DNA of 61,836 nucleotides from Chryseobacterium gambrini (GCF_900156825.1 NZ_FTOV01000019.1:1-61836); one strand, 5' to 3'; shown: positions 26,700 to 36,456, counted from the first letter of the stretch. Notes: generated by a model not told the origin, from the letters alone. A program made the numbers and translations.

Positions 26700-26717
26700 G
26701 TAAAATAAAAATAATAC

Positions 26718-26747
26718 AAAACCACTTCATATTTCAGAAGCGGTTTT
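26718..26747. terminator. Bidirectional terminator
   Basis: AAAACCACTTC at 26718-26728 pairs with GAAGCGGTTTT at 26737-26747 with one mismatch, followed by T residues. It lies immediately downstream of the halogenase-like gene (minus strand) and after the secreted protein gene. Confidence 0.75.
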
Positions 26748-26748
26748 T

Positions 26749-27993
26749 TTATGCTTGTTGTTTTTCTGTCTTAATAAATTCCGCCAGATTTTTAATCGCC
26801 GTATCATGAATTCTCACAAAAGTATTCTTTTTATTCCAGACATAACCCGCCAAAACTGCACAGATTTTTCTCTTCACATCAGGATTTTCCGGCTGGTGAA
26901 AAAATAATTCCTGAAGATTTCCGGTGTACCATTCTTTTACGTAGGTGGTGAAAACATCAACGCCGTATAAAATATAGTCTGCAAATTCTTTTTGCCAGTC
27001 TACTTGTTCGCCGTTCAGTTGTCTTAAGGCTAATTTTGCTGCGGTCATTCCGCCTTCCGTGGCAAAAGCCATTCCTGAAGAGAAAACAGGATCTAAGAAT
27101 TCCGAAGCATTTCCTGTTAAGGCAAATCCGTCTCCGAATAATTTTTTTACCGAGCACGAATAATCTTTCAGATGTTGAGGTTCAAAAAGAAAATCTACAT
27201 CCCCGAAACGTTTTACATAATAATCCGAAAGGGAAATTGCTTTTCTCAAGGCTTCAGTTGTATCGCCGTTTTCAGAGAGTTTATCAATAAAATCAGTTGG
27301 TCCTACAATTCCTACGCTCGTGTTTCCGTTGGAGAAAGGAATTACCCAAAGCCAGACTTCCGTTTCGATAATATCAAAAGAAATCAGAGTTCCTTCCGTT
27401 CCTTCTTCCCGGTTAATGTCTTTTACGTGAGAGAAAATCGCAGAATGAGGAGAAAGCTTTGAAGGTTTTTCCAAATCTAAAAGTCTCGGTAAAACCCTAC
27501 CGTAACCGCTGGAATCGATCACAAATTTGGCATGAATTTCTTTTATTTCGCCGTTCTTATTTTTTACAGTCGTTACAGAATCTGTTCCGTTGAATTCAAT
27601 GCCGATCACTTCCGTTTCGAATTCAAGATCAATTCCTTTATTAATCACTTCCTGAGCTAAAACATTATCAAAATCCGCTCTCGGAACCTGCCATGTCCAG
27701 TCCCATCCTTCCCCGAATTTATTGCTGAAATCAAAAATGCAGACCTCGTTGCCTCTTAAAAAACGTGCTCCCAGTTTCTTCTCAAAGCCCATTTTATCCA
27801 GAGCAGGAAACAGTCCGGCTTCATCAAAATGATCCATCACACGCGGAATCAGGCTTTCGCCGACCACCAGTCTTGGAAATTTTGTTTTTTCAACAACTTT
27901 CACGTTGACGCTGTTCTTCTTTAAATATGAAGAAGATACGCAACCGGACGGTCCGGCGCCGATTACAAGAACGTCAACAAATTCTTTACTCAT
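26749..27993 (-). CDS. FAD-dependent halogenase-like oxidoreductase
   Basis: The 414-residue flavoprotein has the FAD-binding GAGPSG at residues 12-17, the conserved GESLIPRVMDHFDEAG, and VWLWVIPF, which contains the WxWxIP motif (W214, W216, P219) typical of flavin-dependent halogenases. A Lys (K73) directly before LGARF is a candidate for the halogenase Lys. Such proteins are regular members of flexirubin loci and could halogenate or hydroxylate the aromatic head group; the activity is not established from the sequence. It is divergent from the tyrosine ammonia-lyase gene. Confidence 0.75.
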   Translation of the reverse strand: MSKEFVDVLVIGAGPSGCVSSSYLKKNSVNVKVVEKTKFPRLVVGESLIPRVMDHFDEAGLFPALDKMGFEKKLGARFLRGNEVCIFDFSNKFGEGWDWTWQVPRADFDNVLAQEVINKGIDLEFETEVIGIEFNGTDSVTTVKNKNGEIKEIHAKFVIDSSGYGRVLPRLLDLEKPSKLSPHSAIFSHVKDINREEGTEGTLISFDIIETEVWLWVIPFSNGNTSVGIVGPTDFIDKLSENGDTTEALRKAISLSDYYVKRFGDVDFLFEPQHLKDYSCSVKKLFGDGFALTGNASEFLDPVFSSGMAFATEGGMTAAKLALRQLNGEQVDWQKEFADYILYGVDVFTTYVKEWYTGNLQELFFHQPENPDVKRKICAVLAGYVWNKKNTFVRIHDTAIKNLAEFIKTEKQQA

Positions 27994-28022
27994 CTTTGAT
28001 TTTTTATTTTAATAATAACTTC

Positions 28023-28041
28023 TATCTTTGCCGCAAAATTA
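28023..28041. promoter_or_regulatory. Divergent -7 boxes, halogenase-like gene and TAL
   Basis: TATCTTTG at 28023-28030 (plus strand) is a -7 box for the lyase gene. On the minus strand 28034-28041 reads TAATTTTG, with TTTTG at 28063-28067 as a -33 box after 21 bases. The two boxes nearly touch, so the two promoters must overlap and are probably co-regulated or mutually exclusive. Confidence 0.5.
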
Positions 28042-28089
28042 ATGACAATTAATTAATAATTACAAAATTATCTTATTACTTTTTAATTG

Positions 28090-29610
28090 ATGAAAATAAA
28101 TAACTTTTTAGAACTGAGCGACTTTAAGAAAGTCATCATCAACAATGAGAAAATAGAACTGGATGAAACACTTCTTGCCAGAGTGGATGAAAGTTTTCAG
28201 TTTTTAAAAGAATTTTCAAAAAATAAAGTAATTTATGGGGTGAACACAGGTTTCGGACCCATGGCGCAGTTCAAAATCAGCGATGAAGATACCCATCAGC
28301 TTCAGTATAACTTAATCAGAAGCCATTCTTCGGGGATCGGGAATCCGCTTCCGGCAGACGAAGCAAAAGCCTGTATGTTGGCAAGACTGAATACCTTATC
28401 ATTAGGAAAATCGGGCGTTCATCATTCTGTAGTAAATTTACTTAAAGAATTGATAAACAGAGGTATTACGCCGCTTATTTTTGAACACGGAGGTGTTGGG
28501 GCAAGTGGAGATCTGGTTCAGTTGGCACATCTTGCGTTGGTATTGATCGGGGAAGGAGAAGTTTTCTATAAAGGAGAAAGACAATCAACAAAGAACGTTT
28601 TTGAAATTGAAAATTTACAGCCGATTCAGGTAGAAATCCGTGAAGGACTGGCTTTGATGAACGGAACATCCGTGATGTCCGGAATTGGAGTCGTTAATGC
28701 GCATAAAGCGAATCAGTTAACTGATATTTCAATCAAATTATCTTGTGCGATCAACGAAATTGTTCAGGCGTATGACGATCATTTATCTGAAGTGCTGAAC
28801 GGAACCAAACTTCACGAAGGACAGCAGAAAATTGCAGAAAAAATGCGTGCTCATTTGTCTGACAGTCAATTGATCAGAAAAAGAGCCGATCATTTATATA
28901 CTCACTTTGAAGAGCAGGAAAAAGTTTTCAAGGAAAAAGTTCAGGAATACTACTCTTTACGATGTGTTCCTCAGATTTTGGGACCTGTTCTGGATACGTT
29001 GGAATATACTGAGAAAGTATTGGAAAACGAGATCAATTCAGCAAATGATAATCCGATCATCAATGTGGAAGATCAGCATGTTTACCACGGCGGAAATTTC
29101 CACGGCGATTACATTTCCCTTGAAATGGACAAGCTGAAAATTGTGGTCACCAAATTAACAATGTTGGCAGAAAGACAGCTTAATTATTTACTGAATTCTA
29201 AAATCAACGAAATTTTGCCTCCGTTTGTTAATTTAGGTAAATTAGGATTCAATTTCGGGATGCAGGGTGTTCAGTTTACGGCAACTTCCACTACGGCAGA
29301 AAGCCAGATGTTATCCAATCCGATGTATGTTCACAGTATACCTAATAATAATGATAATCAGGATATTGTAAGTATGGGAACCAATGCAGCAGTTATTTGC
29401 AGAAAAGTAATCGAAAATGCATTCGAGGTATTGACGATTGAAGCCATTACTATTGTTCAGGCAATAGAATATCTTGGTTTTCAGGATAAAATTTCATCGG
29501 CAACCAAAGAATTGTACGATGAAATAAGAAAAATAATTCCTGCATTTTCAGATGATATGATAATGTATCCTTATCTGGAAGAAGTGAAGAAATATTTAAA
29601 GACAATGTAA
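28090..29610 (+). CDS. Tyrosine ammonia-lyase of the flexirubin locus
   Basis: This 506-residue aromatic amino acid lyase converts L-tyrosine to 4-coumarate. The MIO-forming Ala138-Ser139-Gly140 is seen in HGGVGASGDLVQL, and the selectivity region reads LIRSHSSG (residues 75-82). Long stretches, such as YHGGNFHGDYISLEMDK and SNPMYVHSIPNNNDNQDIVS, are as in the characterised F. johnsoniae tyrosine ammonia-lyase (FjTAL), so tyrosine rather than histidine is preferred. ATG 28090 follows a TTG at 28087. It is followed by fabG. Confidence 0.88.
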   Translation: MKINNFLELSDFKKVIINNEKIELDETLLARVDESFQFLKEFSKNKVIYGVNTGFGPMAQFKISDEDTHQLQYNLIRSHSSGIGNPLPADEAKACMLARLNTLSLGKSGVHHSVVNLLKELINRGITPLIFEHGGVGASGDLVQLAHLALVLIGEGEVFYKGERQSTKNVFEIENLQPIQVEIREGLALMNGTSVMSGIGVVNAHKANQLTDISIKLSCAINEIVQAYDDHLSEVLNGTKLHEGQQKIAEKMRAHLSDSQLIRKRADHLYTHFEEQEKVFKEKVQEYYSLRCVPQILGPVLDTLEYTEKVLENEINSANDNPIINVEDQHVYHGGNFHGDYISLEMDKLKIVVTKLTMLAERQLNYLLNSKINEILPPFVNLGKLGFNFGMQGVQFTATSTTAESQMLSNPMYVHSIPNNNDNQDIVSMGTNAAVICRKVIENAFEVLTIEAITIVQAIEYLGFQDKISSATKELYDEIRKIIPAFSDDMIMYPYLEEVKKYLKTM

Positions 29611-29685
29611 TTTTTTAAGGAAATTAATTGTCATACTTAAGGAAAGGAAAATATATACAAAAAACTAAAACTACATAAGCAACAC

Positions 29686-30417
29686 ATGAAATGTGCAATC
29701 GTCACAGGAGGCTCAAGAGGAATCGGAAGAGCAATCTGTATAAAACTGGCTGAAGAAAAAAACTATCATATCTTAATCAACTACACTTCAAACGAAGCGG
29801 CAGCTAAAGAAACGCTGGCTAAAGTTGAAGAATTGGGATCTACCGGAGAAATTTTGAAATTTGATGTAGGAAATGCCGAAGAAACTCAAAAAGTTTTAAC
29901 AGAATGGCAGGAAAATAATCCTAAATCCGTTGTTGAGGTGATCGTAAATAATGCCGGAATTACAAGAGACGGATTGTTCATGTGGATGCCGAGTGAAGAC
30001 TGGAACGCAGTGATTAACACCAGTTTAAATGGCTTTTTCAACGTGACGAATTTCTTTATCCAGAAACTGCTGCGCAATAAATACGGCAGAATCATCAATA
30101 TGGTTTCTGTTTCCGGAGTAAAGGGAACGGCAGGACAGACCAATTATTCGGCGGCGAAAGGAGCTTTGGTAGGAGCTACAAAAGCGCTGGCTCAGGAAGT
30201 GGCGAAAAGAAACATCACCGTAAACGCTGTTGCACCGGGATTCATAAAAACGGACATGACGCAGGAATTCAATGAAGACGAATTAAAAGCAATGATTCCT
30301 GCAAACCGATTCGGGGAAGCAGAAGAAGTGGCAGATTTAGTCGCATTTTTAGCGTCTAAAAAGTCATCGTACATTACAGGCGAAGTCATCAATATTAACG
30401 GAGGAATCTACTCATAA
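29686..30417 (+). CDS. fabG: 3-oxoacyl-ACP reductase (FabG type)
   Basis: This 243-residue short-chain dehydrogenase has the TGGSRGIGRAI cofactor motif, NNAGITRDGLFMWM, catalytic Ser in VSVSGVKG and Tyr/Lys in NYSAAKGAL. FabG reduces the beta-keto group in each elongation cycle of the aryl polyene. It lies between the lyase and a ketosynthase on the same strand. Confidence 0.88.
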   Translation: MKCAIVTGGSRGIGRAICIKLAEEKNYHILINYTSNEAAAKETLAKVEELGSTGEILKFDVGNAEETQKVLTEWQENNPKSVVEVIVNNAGITRDGLFMWMPSEDWNAVINTSLNGFFNVTNFFIQKLLRNKYGRIINMVSVSGVKGTAGQTNYSAAKGALVGATKALAQEVAKRNITVNAVAPGFIKTDMTQEFNEDELKAMIPANRFGEAEEVADLVAFLASKKSSYITGEVININGGIYS

Positions 30418-30455
30418 AATCAGGTGGCAGATAAAAGGAAGCAGTTGTGAGCTGC

Positions 30456-30482
30456 AACCTAAAACCTAAAACCTAAAACCTT
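30456..30482 (+). repeat. Heptamer tandem repeat ACCTAAA
   Basis: About 3.4 copies of the 7-base unit ACCTAAA lie in the fabG-ketosynthase gap, ten bases before the ketosynthase ATG. Confidence 0.7.
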
Positions 30483-30491
30483 GAACATTAC

Positions 30492-31712
30492 ATGGAAAAT
30501 AGGGTTGTCATTACCGGAATGGGAATTTATTCCTGCATCGGAACTTCTTTGGAAGAGGTGAAAGAATCTTTATTTCAGGGAAAATCCGGAATTCATTTAG
30601 TAGACGAAAGAAAAGAATTTGGTTTCAGATCGGGATTAACAGGCGTGGTTCCGAAGCCGGATCTCAAAAATCTTCTCAGTCGCAGACAGCGCGTAAGCAT
30701 GGGTGAAGAAAGCGAATATGCCTACATCGCAACGCTTGATGCTTTACAACAGGCAAATATAGAGCAGGATTTTTTAGACCACAACGAAGTCGGAATTTTA
30801 TACGGAAACGACAGTGTTTCCAAGGCGGTGGTAGAATCGATCGATATTGCGAGAGAGAAAAAAGATACAACGTTAATGGGTTCGGGAGCCATCTTTAAAT
30901 CCATGAACTCTACCGTTACCATGAACCTTTCGACTATTTTTAAACTGAGAGGGATCAATTTAACCATCAGTGCAGCCTGTGCAAGCGGATCTCATTCTTT
31001 GGGACTGGCTTATATGATGATTAAAAATGGTTTTCAGGAGATGATTATTTGCGGAGGAGCACAGGAAACCAATAAATATTCGATGGCGAGCTTTGACGGT
31101 TTGGGCGTTTTCTCAGTACGGGAAAATGAACCGACAAAAGCATCGAGACCTTTTGATAAAGACAGAGACGGATTAATTCCGAGTGGAGGAGCAGCAACTT
31201 TAATTGTTGAAAGCTTAGAATCTGCTCAGAAAAGAGGCGCGAATATCATTGCAGAAATTGTAGGGTATGGTTTTTCTTCCAACGGAGGACATATTTCCAC
31301 ACCCAATGTAGACGGACCGGCTTTAGCAATGGATCGCGCTTTGAAACAATCCGGATTATCGGCAAAAGATATCGATTACATTAATGCTCATGCGACGTCA
31401 ACGCCAATTGGTGACGCCAATGAAGCAAAAGCCATTTTCGAAATTTTCGGAAGCGAAGTTCCGGTAAGTTCCACGAAATCAATGACCGGTCATGAATGCT
31501 GGATGGCAGGTGCGAGTGAAGTTATTTACTCGATCCTTATGATGCAGAACGATTTTGTAGCCCCGAATATCAATCTGGAAAATCCTGATGATGAGGCGAA
31601 AAAGATAAATTTGATCGCCGAAACTAAAAGTCAAAAAATTGATGTATTTTTGTCGAATTCTTTCGGATTTGGGGGAACCAACTCTGCATTAATTGTTAAA
31701 AAATTTAATTAA
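30492..31712 (+). CDS. Beta-ketoacyl-ACP synthase (FabF type), arm 1
   Basis: The 406-residue condensing enzyme has a complete catalytic set: Cys163 (ISAACASGSHSLG), His300 (NAHATSTPIGD), Lys329 and His334 (STKSMTGHE). It elongates ACP-bound chains in the pigment pathway. The downstream ACP gene starts five bases after its stop, so they are probably one operon with FabG and the lyase. Confidence 0.88.
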   Translation: MENRVVITGMGIYSCIGTSLEEVKESLFQGKSGIHLVDERKEFGFRSGLTGVVPKPDLKNLLSRRQRVSMGEESEYAYIATLDALQQANIEQDFLDHNEVGILYGNDSVSKAVVESIDIAREKKDTTLMGSGAIFKSMNSTVTMNLSTIFKLRGINLTISAACASGSHSLGLAYMMIKNGFQEMIICGGAQETNKYSMASFDGLGVFSVRENEPTKASRPFDKDRDGLIPSGGAATLIVESLESAQKRGANIIAEIVGYGFSSNGGHISTPNVDGPALAMDRALKQSGLSAKDIDYINAHATSTPIGDANEAKAIFEIFGSEVPVSSTKSMTGHECWMAGASEVIYSILMMQNDFVAPNINLENPDDEAKKINLIAETKSQKIDVFLSNSFGFGGTNSALIVKKFN

Positions 31713-31716
31713 AAAC

Positions 31717-31971
31717 ATGGAAAGGGAAAAGATTATTGCGATTGCCAATGACTTTTTAGTCAACGAATTTGAAGTAGACGGCGATGAAATCAGCAATGAT
31801 GCAAACTTTAAAAAAACGCTGGGTTTAGACAGCTTAGATTATATTGATCTTGTAGTGGTTATCGAATCTAATTTCGGAGTGAAATTAGGAGAAGCAGACT
31901 TCAAAAACATCGTGACTTTTGAAGATTTTTATACCGTGATCGAAAACAAGATTACTGAAAAAAGCGTATAA
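31717..31971 (+). CDS. Acyl carrier protein, arm 1
   Basis: The 84-residue ACP has the phosphopantetheine attachment Ser39 in LGLDSLDYIDLVV and the usual acidic four-helix pattern. ATG 31717 (MEREKIIAIAN) is chosen over the upstream frame extension that overlaps the ketosynthase stop. It should carry the starter or growing polyene. Confidence 0.9.
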   Translation: MEREKIIAIANDFLVNEFEVDGDEISNDANFKKTLGLDSLDYIDLVVVIESNFGVKLGEADFKNIVTFEDFYTVIENKITEKSV

Positions 31972-32069
31972 CTGATTTAGCTTCTTTGCTGAGTAAAACG
32001 CCCTTGCGAACTTAAAAAACAGGTAGTAGTTAAAAATTTCTTGCGAACTTTGCGTTAAGAACAAAAAAT

Positions 32070-32954
32070 ATGAACAAGTGGAAAGGTAAATCTAAAGGGA
32101 CGATTCTGGGCTACAAAATTTTCGTCTGGTGCATTAGAAATATCGGGATCAGAAGTTCATATGTAGTGCTTTACTTTGTTGCGTTCTATTACTTTTTATT
32201 CGAAAAAAACAGCAACAGATACTACCGTTATTATTTTTCAGAAAGACTGAAGTATGGCTTCTGGAAAACAAAACTTTCTCTGTTTAAAAGCTATTTCACT
32301 TTCGGAACCGTTCTTATTGATAAAACTGCCATTTCAGCAGGATTGCGCAACAAATATACCTACGAATTCGATGGAATTCAAAACCTCAGGAACCTTTTAG
32401 CCGAAAAAAAAGGCGGCGTTCTCATCAGTGCGCACATCGGAAATTTTGAAATTGCCGAACATTTCTTTGCCGATATTGATTTCGACTGTCAGATCAACTT
32501 AGTAACAACAGATCAGGAAGTTACAGTCATTAAAGAATACCTTGAAAGTGTTTCCGTTAAGAAAAGCAACATCAAATTTATCTACGTGAAAGACGATATG
32601 TCCCATATTTTCGACATCAATGAAGCCTTGTCTAAAAACGAGCTCATTTGCTTTACCGGAGACCGTTATTTTGAAGGATCTAAGTTTTTAGAAGGTGAAT
32701 TGCTGGGTAAAACAGCGAAATTTCCTGCAGGACCTTTTCTCATTGCTTCCAGATTAGGCGTTCCGGTCGTGTATGTGTATGTGATGAAAGAAAAAAATCT
32801 GCATTATCATTTGTACGCAAGAGTTGCCGAAAACGTCAAAAAACGAGATGCACAGGGACTTTTGAACTCTTACACCCGAAATCTCGAATCCATGATCAAA
32901 AAATATCCGCTCCAATGGTTCAATTATTTTGATTTTTGGGACGATATTAATTAA
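32070..32954 (+). CDS. LpxL/HtrB-like acyltransferase
   Basis: The 294-residue product has an N-terminal membrane segment (residues about 29-43) and the lipid A acyltransferase HX4E motif, AHIGNFE (His122, Glu127), followed by ICFTGDRYFEG and FPAGPFLIASRLGVPVVYVY. Proteins of this kind in aryl polyene loci are thought to transfer the polyene to its glycolipid or resorcinol partner. Confidence 0.8.
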   Translation: MNKWKGKSKGTILGYKIFVWCIRNIGIRSSYVVLYFVAFYYFLFEKNSNRYYRYYFSERLKYGFWKTKLSLFKSYFTFGTVLIDKTAISAGLRNKYTYEFDGIQNLRNLLAEKKGGVLISAHIGNFEIAEHFFADIDFDCQINLVTTDQEVTVIKEYLESVSVKKSNIKFIYVKDDMSHIFDINEALSKNELICFTGDRYFEGSKFLEGELLGKTAKFPAGPFLIASRLGVPVVYVYVMKEKNLHYHLYARVAENVKKRDAQGLLNSYTRNLESMIKKYPLQWFNYFDFWDDIN

Positions 32955-33153
32955 ATTTCCTACTTTTACCTTCAGAAAACTAATATTTAACTCAAACATT
33001 AAATGATTTAGAGATTTAAAATAAAGTCCTAAGTTTCCTTTTATCTTCGCTGAGTGTTAACGCCTTTGCGAACTTAAAAACAGAAAGTGATTAAGAAAAA
33101 TCTTTGTGGACGTTGCGTTTTAAAATTCAAAATCATTAAAGACACTTTCTTCC

Positions 33154-34692
33154 TTGAAAAAAACACACGACATACTCATCATCGGCAGCGGATTGGGCGG
33201 TCTTGTTTCGGCGCTTGTTCTGGCGAAGGAAGGTTTGAAGGTGTGCGTTCTCGAGAAAAACAATCAGTACGGCGGAAATTTACAGACCTTTTCCCGCGAC
33301 AAGCTCATCTTCGATACCGGAGTTCACTATTTAGGAGGACTTTCCAAAGGGCAGAATCTTCATCAGTATTTTTCCTATCTGGGAATTATGGATGAACTTC
33401 AGCTTCATAAGATGGACGAGAACGGCTACGACAAAATCACTTTTGGAGACGATGAAACCGAATATCCTCACGCACAAGGCTACAGAAATTTTGTTGAACA
33501 GCTATCAAAATACTTTCCCGAAGAAAAAGACAATTTAGAAGACTATTGTGAAGAAATTCAGAGAGTTTGCAGTCAGTTTCCCAGATACAATCTTGTGGGA
33601 AAAGACAATTATAACGAGGAAATCCTTCATTTAAATACCAAAAGATTTATTGAATCTTTAACCTCAAATAAAAAGCTCCAGTCCGTTTTATTGGGTTCTA
33701 ATTTTTTATATGCAGGAGATTCTGAAAACGTTCCGTTTTATGTCCATGCACTTACCGTAAATTCTTATATTCAAAGTGCTTACAAATGTATCAAAGGAGG
33801 AAGCCAGATTTCCAAACTGCTGATTCGCAGACTTCGTGAATATGGAGCAGAAGTACACAAACATGCTGAAGTTTCCGAATTTATTTTTGATGAAAACAAT
33901 ATGTTATCCGGAGTAAAAACCTCAGAAGGAAAAGAATATTTTGCAAAAAAATTCATCTCAAATATCGAAATTCGCACAACCCTGAAACTTCTTGGCGAAG
34001 AAAGGCTTAAAAAATCATTTGTCAACAGAATTATAAGTTGGGAACCAGTTCCATCATGTTTCAGCGTTTATCTGGTAATGAAACCGCAATCTTTTCAGAA
34101 TTTTAATTATAATATTTACCATTTTGCCAATGAGGAAATGGTCTGGAATGCCCACCGTTATCAAAAAGAAAAATGGCCTGAAACGTATATGCTTTCTTCC
34201 ACAGAATCCAAACACAATCCTGGTTTTGCAGAAAGTCTTACTGCCATTTCCTACATGGATTTTCAGGAAGTGGAGGAGTGGAAGGAAACCGTCAATACCG
34301 TTGCAGACAAACATGAAAGAGGAGCATTGTATGAAAAATTCAAGCTGGAAAAAGCTGAAAAAATGATCGATGCTTTAGAAAAGAAGTTTCCTGATTTAAG
34401 AAAATCGATTAAGTATTTTTACACTTCTTCACCGTTGTCTTATCGCGATTATATAGGAAGTTTTAACGGAAATATGTACGGCTATAGGAAAAGCTCAGAA
34501 AATCCATTGAAAACGATGGTTTCTCCACGCACGAAAATCGACAATCTTTTTCTTACGGGGCAGTCCGTCAATATGCACGGAATTTTGGGCTGTACGATCG
34601 GCGCATTCAACACTTGTGCAGAAATTCTCGGAAAAGAGTTGATTGATGAAAGATTAACACAATTGATTAATAAAAATAAAGGTGAAAAATAA
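33154..34692 (+). CDS. CrtI-like FAD oxidoreductase
   Basis: The 512-residue flavoprotein starts with the Rossmann motif IIGSGLGGLVSALVLAKEG and EKNNQYGGNLQTF, as in phytoene desaturase-like enzymes; the C-terminal LTGQSVNMHGILGCTIGAF is the matching FAD block. It uses a TTG start at 33154; no ATG precedes the Rossmann motif. In the pigment it could desaturate or tailor the polyene or resorcinol. Its end overlaps the next gene by 11 bases. Confidence 0.8.
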   Translation: MKKTHDILIIGSGLGGLVSALVLAKEGLKVCVLEKNNQYGGNLQTFSRDKLIFDTGVHYLGGLSKGQNLHQYFSYLGIMDELQLHKMDENGYDKITFGDDETEYPHAQGYRNFVEQLSKYFPEEKDNLEDYCEEIQRVCSQFPRYNLVGKDNYNEEILHLNTKRFIESLTSNKKLQSVLLGSNFLYAGDSENVPFYVHALTVNSYIQSAYKCIKGGSQISKLLIRRLREYGAEVHKHAEVSEFIFDENNMLSGVKTSEGKEYFAKKFISNIEIRTTLKLLGEERLKKSFVNRIISWEPVPSCFSVYLVMKPQSFQNFNYNIYHFANEEMVWNAHRYQKEKWPETYMLSSTESKHNPGFAESLTAISYMDFQEVEEWKETVNTVADKHERGALYEKFKLEKAEKMIDALEKKFPDLRKSIKYFYTSSPLSYRDYIGSFNGNMYGYRKSSENPLKTMVSPRTKIDNLFLTGQSVNMHGILGCTIGAFNTCAEILGKELIDERLTQLINKNKGEK

Positions 34693-36451
34693 AGGTAAGA
34701 CTAATGTGCAGTCTGTCATTCTGAACGAAACGAAGTGGAATGAAGAATCTAAACGTAAAAAAATAGATTTCTCCTTTTGTCGAAATGACAAAGCTCTAAT
34801 CTTAATTTTTCTCAGTCTAAACCTTATCCTTTTCCTCAACTCTTGCGGAATAAGAAAATCCATCAAACATATTCCCGATGTAAAACAATATTCGCTTGAT
34901 ATTCCGAAGGTTAACAAAATCAACGATTCTACCTTCAGTTTCAATCAGAATTATTTAACAAAAAATAAGCAGCAGATCTGGGAATTGTATATTCAGGGAA
35001 ATCCTCTGCAATTAGGTTATAACAATGGCGCTTTAACCCAAAATCTGATGCAGAAACAGGAAGAAATTTTCTTTTCCAAAATTGAAGGATTTGTTCCGTC
35101 TAAGTTTAAACAAAATTTACTGCGAGGTTTCCTGAAATGGTATAACCGGAAAATGTATCTTAATGTAAGGGAAGATTTTCAGGCAGAAATCTACGGAATG
35201 TCTCAATATTCTTCGGACAAATATAATTTCATCGCGCCAAAGTTTCTGCGAAGTATGTATTTGCACGGAGCGCACGACATTGGTCATGCCATGCAGGATT
35301 TAATGATGGTGGGATGTACTTCTCTTGCGGTCTGGAATGAAAATACAGAAGACGGAGATCTGCTCATCGGAAGAAATTTCGACTTTTACGTGGGAGATGA
35401 TTTTGCTAAAAATAAGGTCATAGAGTTCGTTCAGCCGGAAGAAGGAATTCCTTATCTTTCTGTGACATGGGCAGGAATGATCGGCGTAGTTTCAGGGATG
35501 AACAAAGAAGGAATTACGGTTACCATTAACGCTGGAAAATCTAAAATTCCACTGACTGCAAAAACACCGATTTCTCTGGTGACAAGGGAAATTTTACAAT
35601 ATGCCAGAACCATTGATGAAGCAATTGCCATTGCCAAAAAGAGAAAAGTCTTCGTTTCGGAATCTATTCTGGTCGGAAGTGCGAATGATAAAAATGCGGT
35701 GATTATTGAAGTTTCTCCCAATAATTTAGGGGTGTATAAAGTGGAAAACACAAGCCGTGTTTTTTGCACCAATCATTTCCAGTCGGAGGCTTATAAAAAT
35801 GATAAAAGGAATCAGAAACATATTGCGGAAAGCCATTCAGAATACCGTTATGAAAAACTGAAGGAACTTTTAGAAGAAAATAAAAAGCTCAATCCCGAAA
35901 AAATGGCTGCGATTTTAAGAGACAAATCCGGCTTGAAAGGAGAGAAGATAGGATTTGGAAACGAAAAAGCAATCAATCAGCTTTTGGCGCATCACGCCGT
36001 GATCTTTTCACCTCAGAAAAAACTAGTGTGGGTTTCTGCAAATCCTTATCAGTTGGGAGAATTTGTTTGTTATGATCTAAATGAAATTTTTTCGGATAAA
36101 AGATTAAAAAGCGGTGCGTTTGCAAAATCTGAACTGAATATTGCAAAAGATACTTTCTTAGACTCTCCGGAATTTAAAAATTACGAACGGTACAAAATGA
36201 TGAGTGAAGAGGTAGAAAAAGGAATTGAAGGAGATGTTTTGCTCACTGACGATTTTCTGTCCCGTTATCAGTCTTTAAATCCTGATTTCTGGCTTGTTTA
36301 TTATCATGCAGGAAAATATTATTATAGTCAGAAAGAATATGCAAAAGCAAAAACAGAATTCGAAAAGGCTTTAACCAAAGAAATTACAACCGTTCCGGAT
36401 AGAAAAAATGTGGAAAAATATCTGATAAAAACAGTGAAAAAACTGAAATAG
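34682..36451 (+). CDS. C45-family autoproteolytic acyltransferase-like lipoprotein
   Basis: The 589-residue product contains the C45 (acyl-CoA:6-aminopenicillanate acyltransferase-like) domain with the presumed nucleophile Cys in MMVGCTSLAVWNE near residue 216 and GRNFDFYVGDDF. A C-terminal TPR-like repeat (FWLVYYHAGKYYYSQKEYAKA) ends the protein. The hydrophobic core and lipobox (LFLNSC, Cys about 55) lie unusually far in, because residues about 10-40 are encoded by a dispersed repeat (34710-34795). GTG 34682 overlaps the preceding gene by 11 bases. Confidence 0.78.
   Translation: MKNKGKTNVQSVILNETKWNEESKRKKIDFSFCRNDKALILIFLSLNLILFLNSCGIRKSIKHIPDVKQYSLDIPKVNKINDSTFSFNQNYLTKNKQQIWELYIQGNPLQLGYNNGALTQNLMQKQEEIFFSKIEGFVPSKFKQNLLRGFLKWYNRKMYLNVREDFQAEIYGMSQYSSDKYNFIAPKFLRSMYLHGAHDIGHAMQDLMMVGCTSLAVWNENTEDGDLLIGRNFDFYVGDDFAKNKVIEFVQPEEGIPYLSVTWAGMIGVVSGMNKEGITVTINAGKSKIPLTAKTPISLVTREILQYARTIDEAIAIAKKRKVFVSESILVGSANDKNAVIIEVSPNNLGVYKVENTSRVFCTNHFQSEAYKNDKRNQKHIAESHSEYRYEKLKELLEENKKLNPEKMAAILRDKSGLKGEKIGFGNEKAINQLLAHHAVIFSPQKKLVWVSANPYQLGEFVCYDLNEIFSDKRLKSGAFAKSELNIAKDTFLDSPEFKNYERYKMMSEEVEKGIEGDVLLTDDFLSRYQSLNPDFWLVYYHAGKYYYSQKEYAKAKTEFEKALTKEITTVPDRKNVEKYLIKTVKKLK
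34710..34795 (+). repeat. GTCATTCTGA-type palindromic repeat inside the C45 gene
   Basis: The left arm, GTCATTCTGAACGAAACGAA, and the right arm with CCTTTTGTCGAAATGACA form an imperfect inverted repeat about 86 bases long. The same element occurs at 41388-41515 and, as a half copy, near 51098-51125. Here it is read in frame and encodes VILNETKWNEE and KIDFSFCRNDKA of the C45 lipoprotein's extended N-terminus. Confidence 0.75.
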
Positions 36452-36456
36452 AGAGT

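Noticed and set aside
30456..30482. Possible phase-variable repeat controlling the ketosynthase
   Set aside because: The heptamer repeats lie outside the coding region, with too few copies to argue for phase variation.
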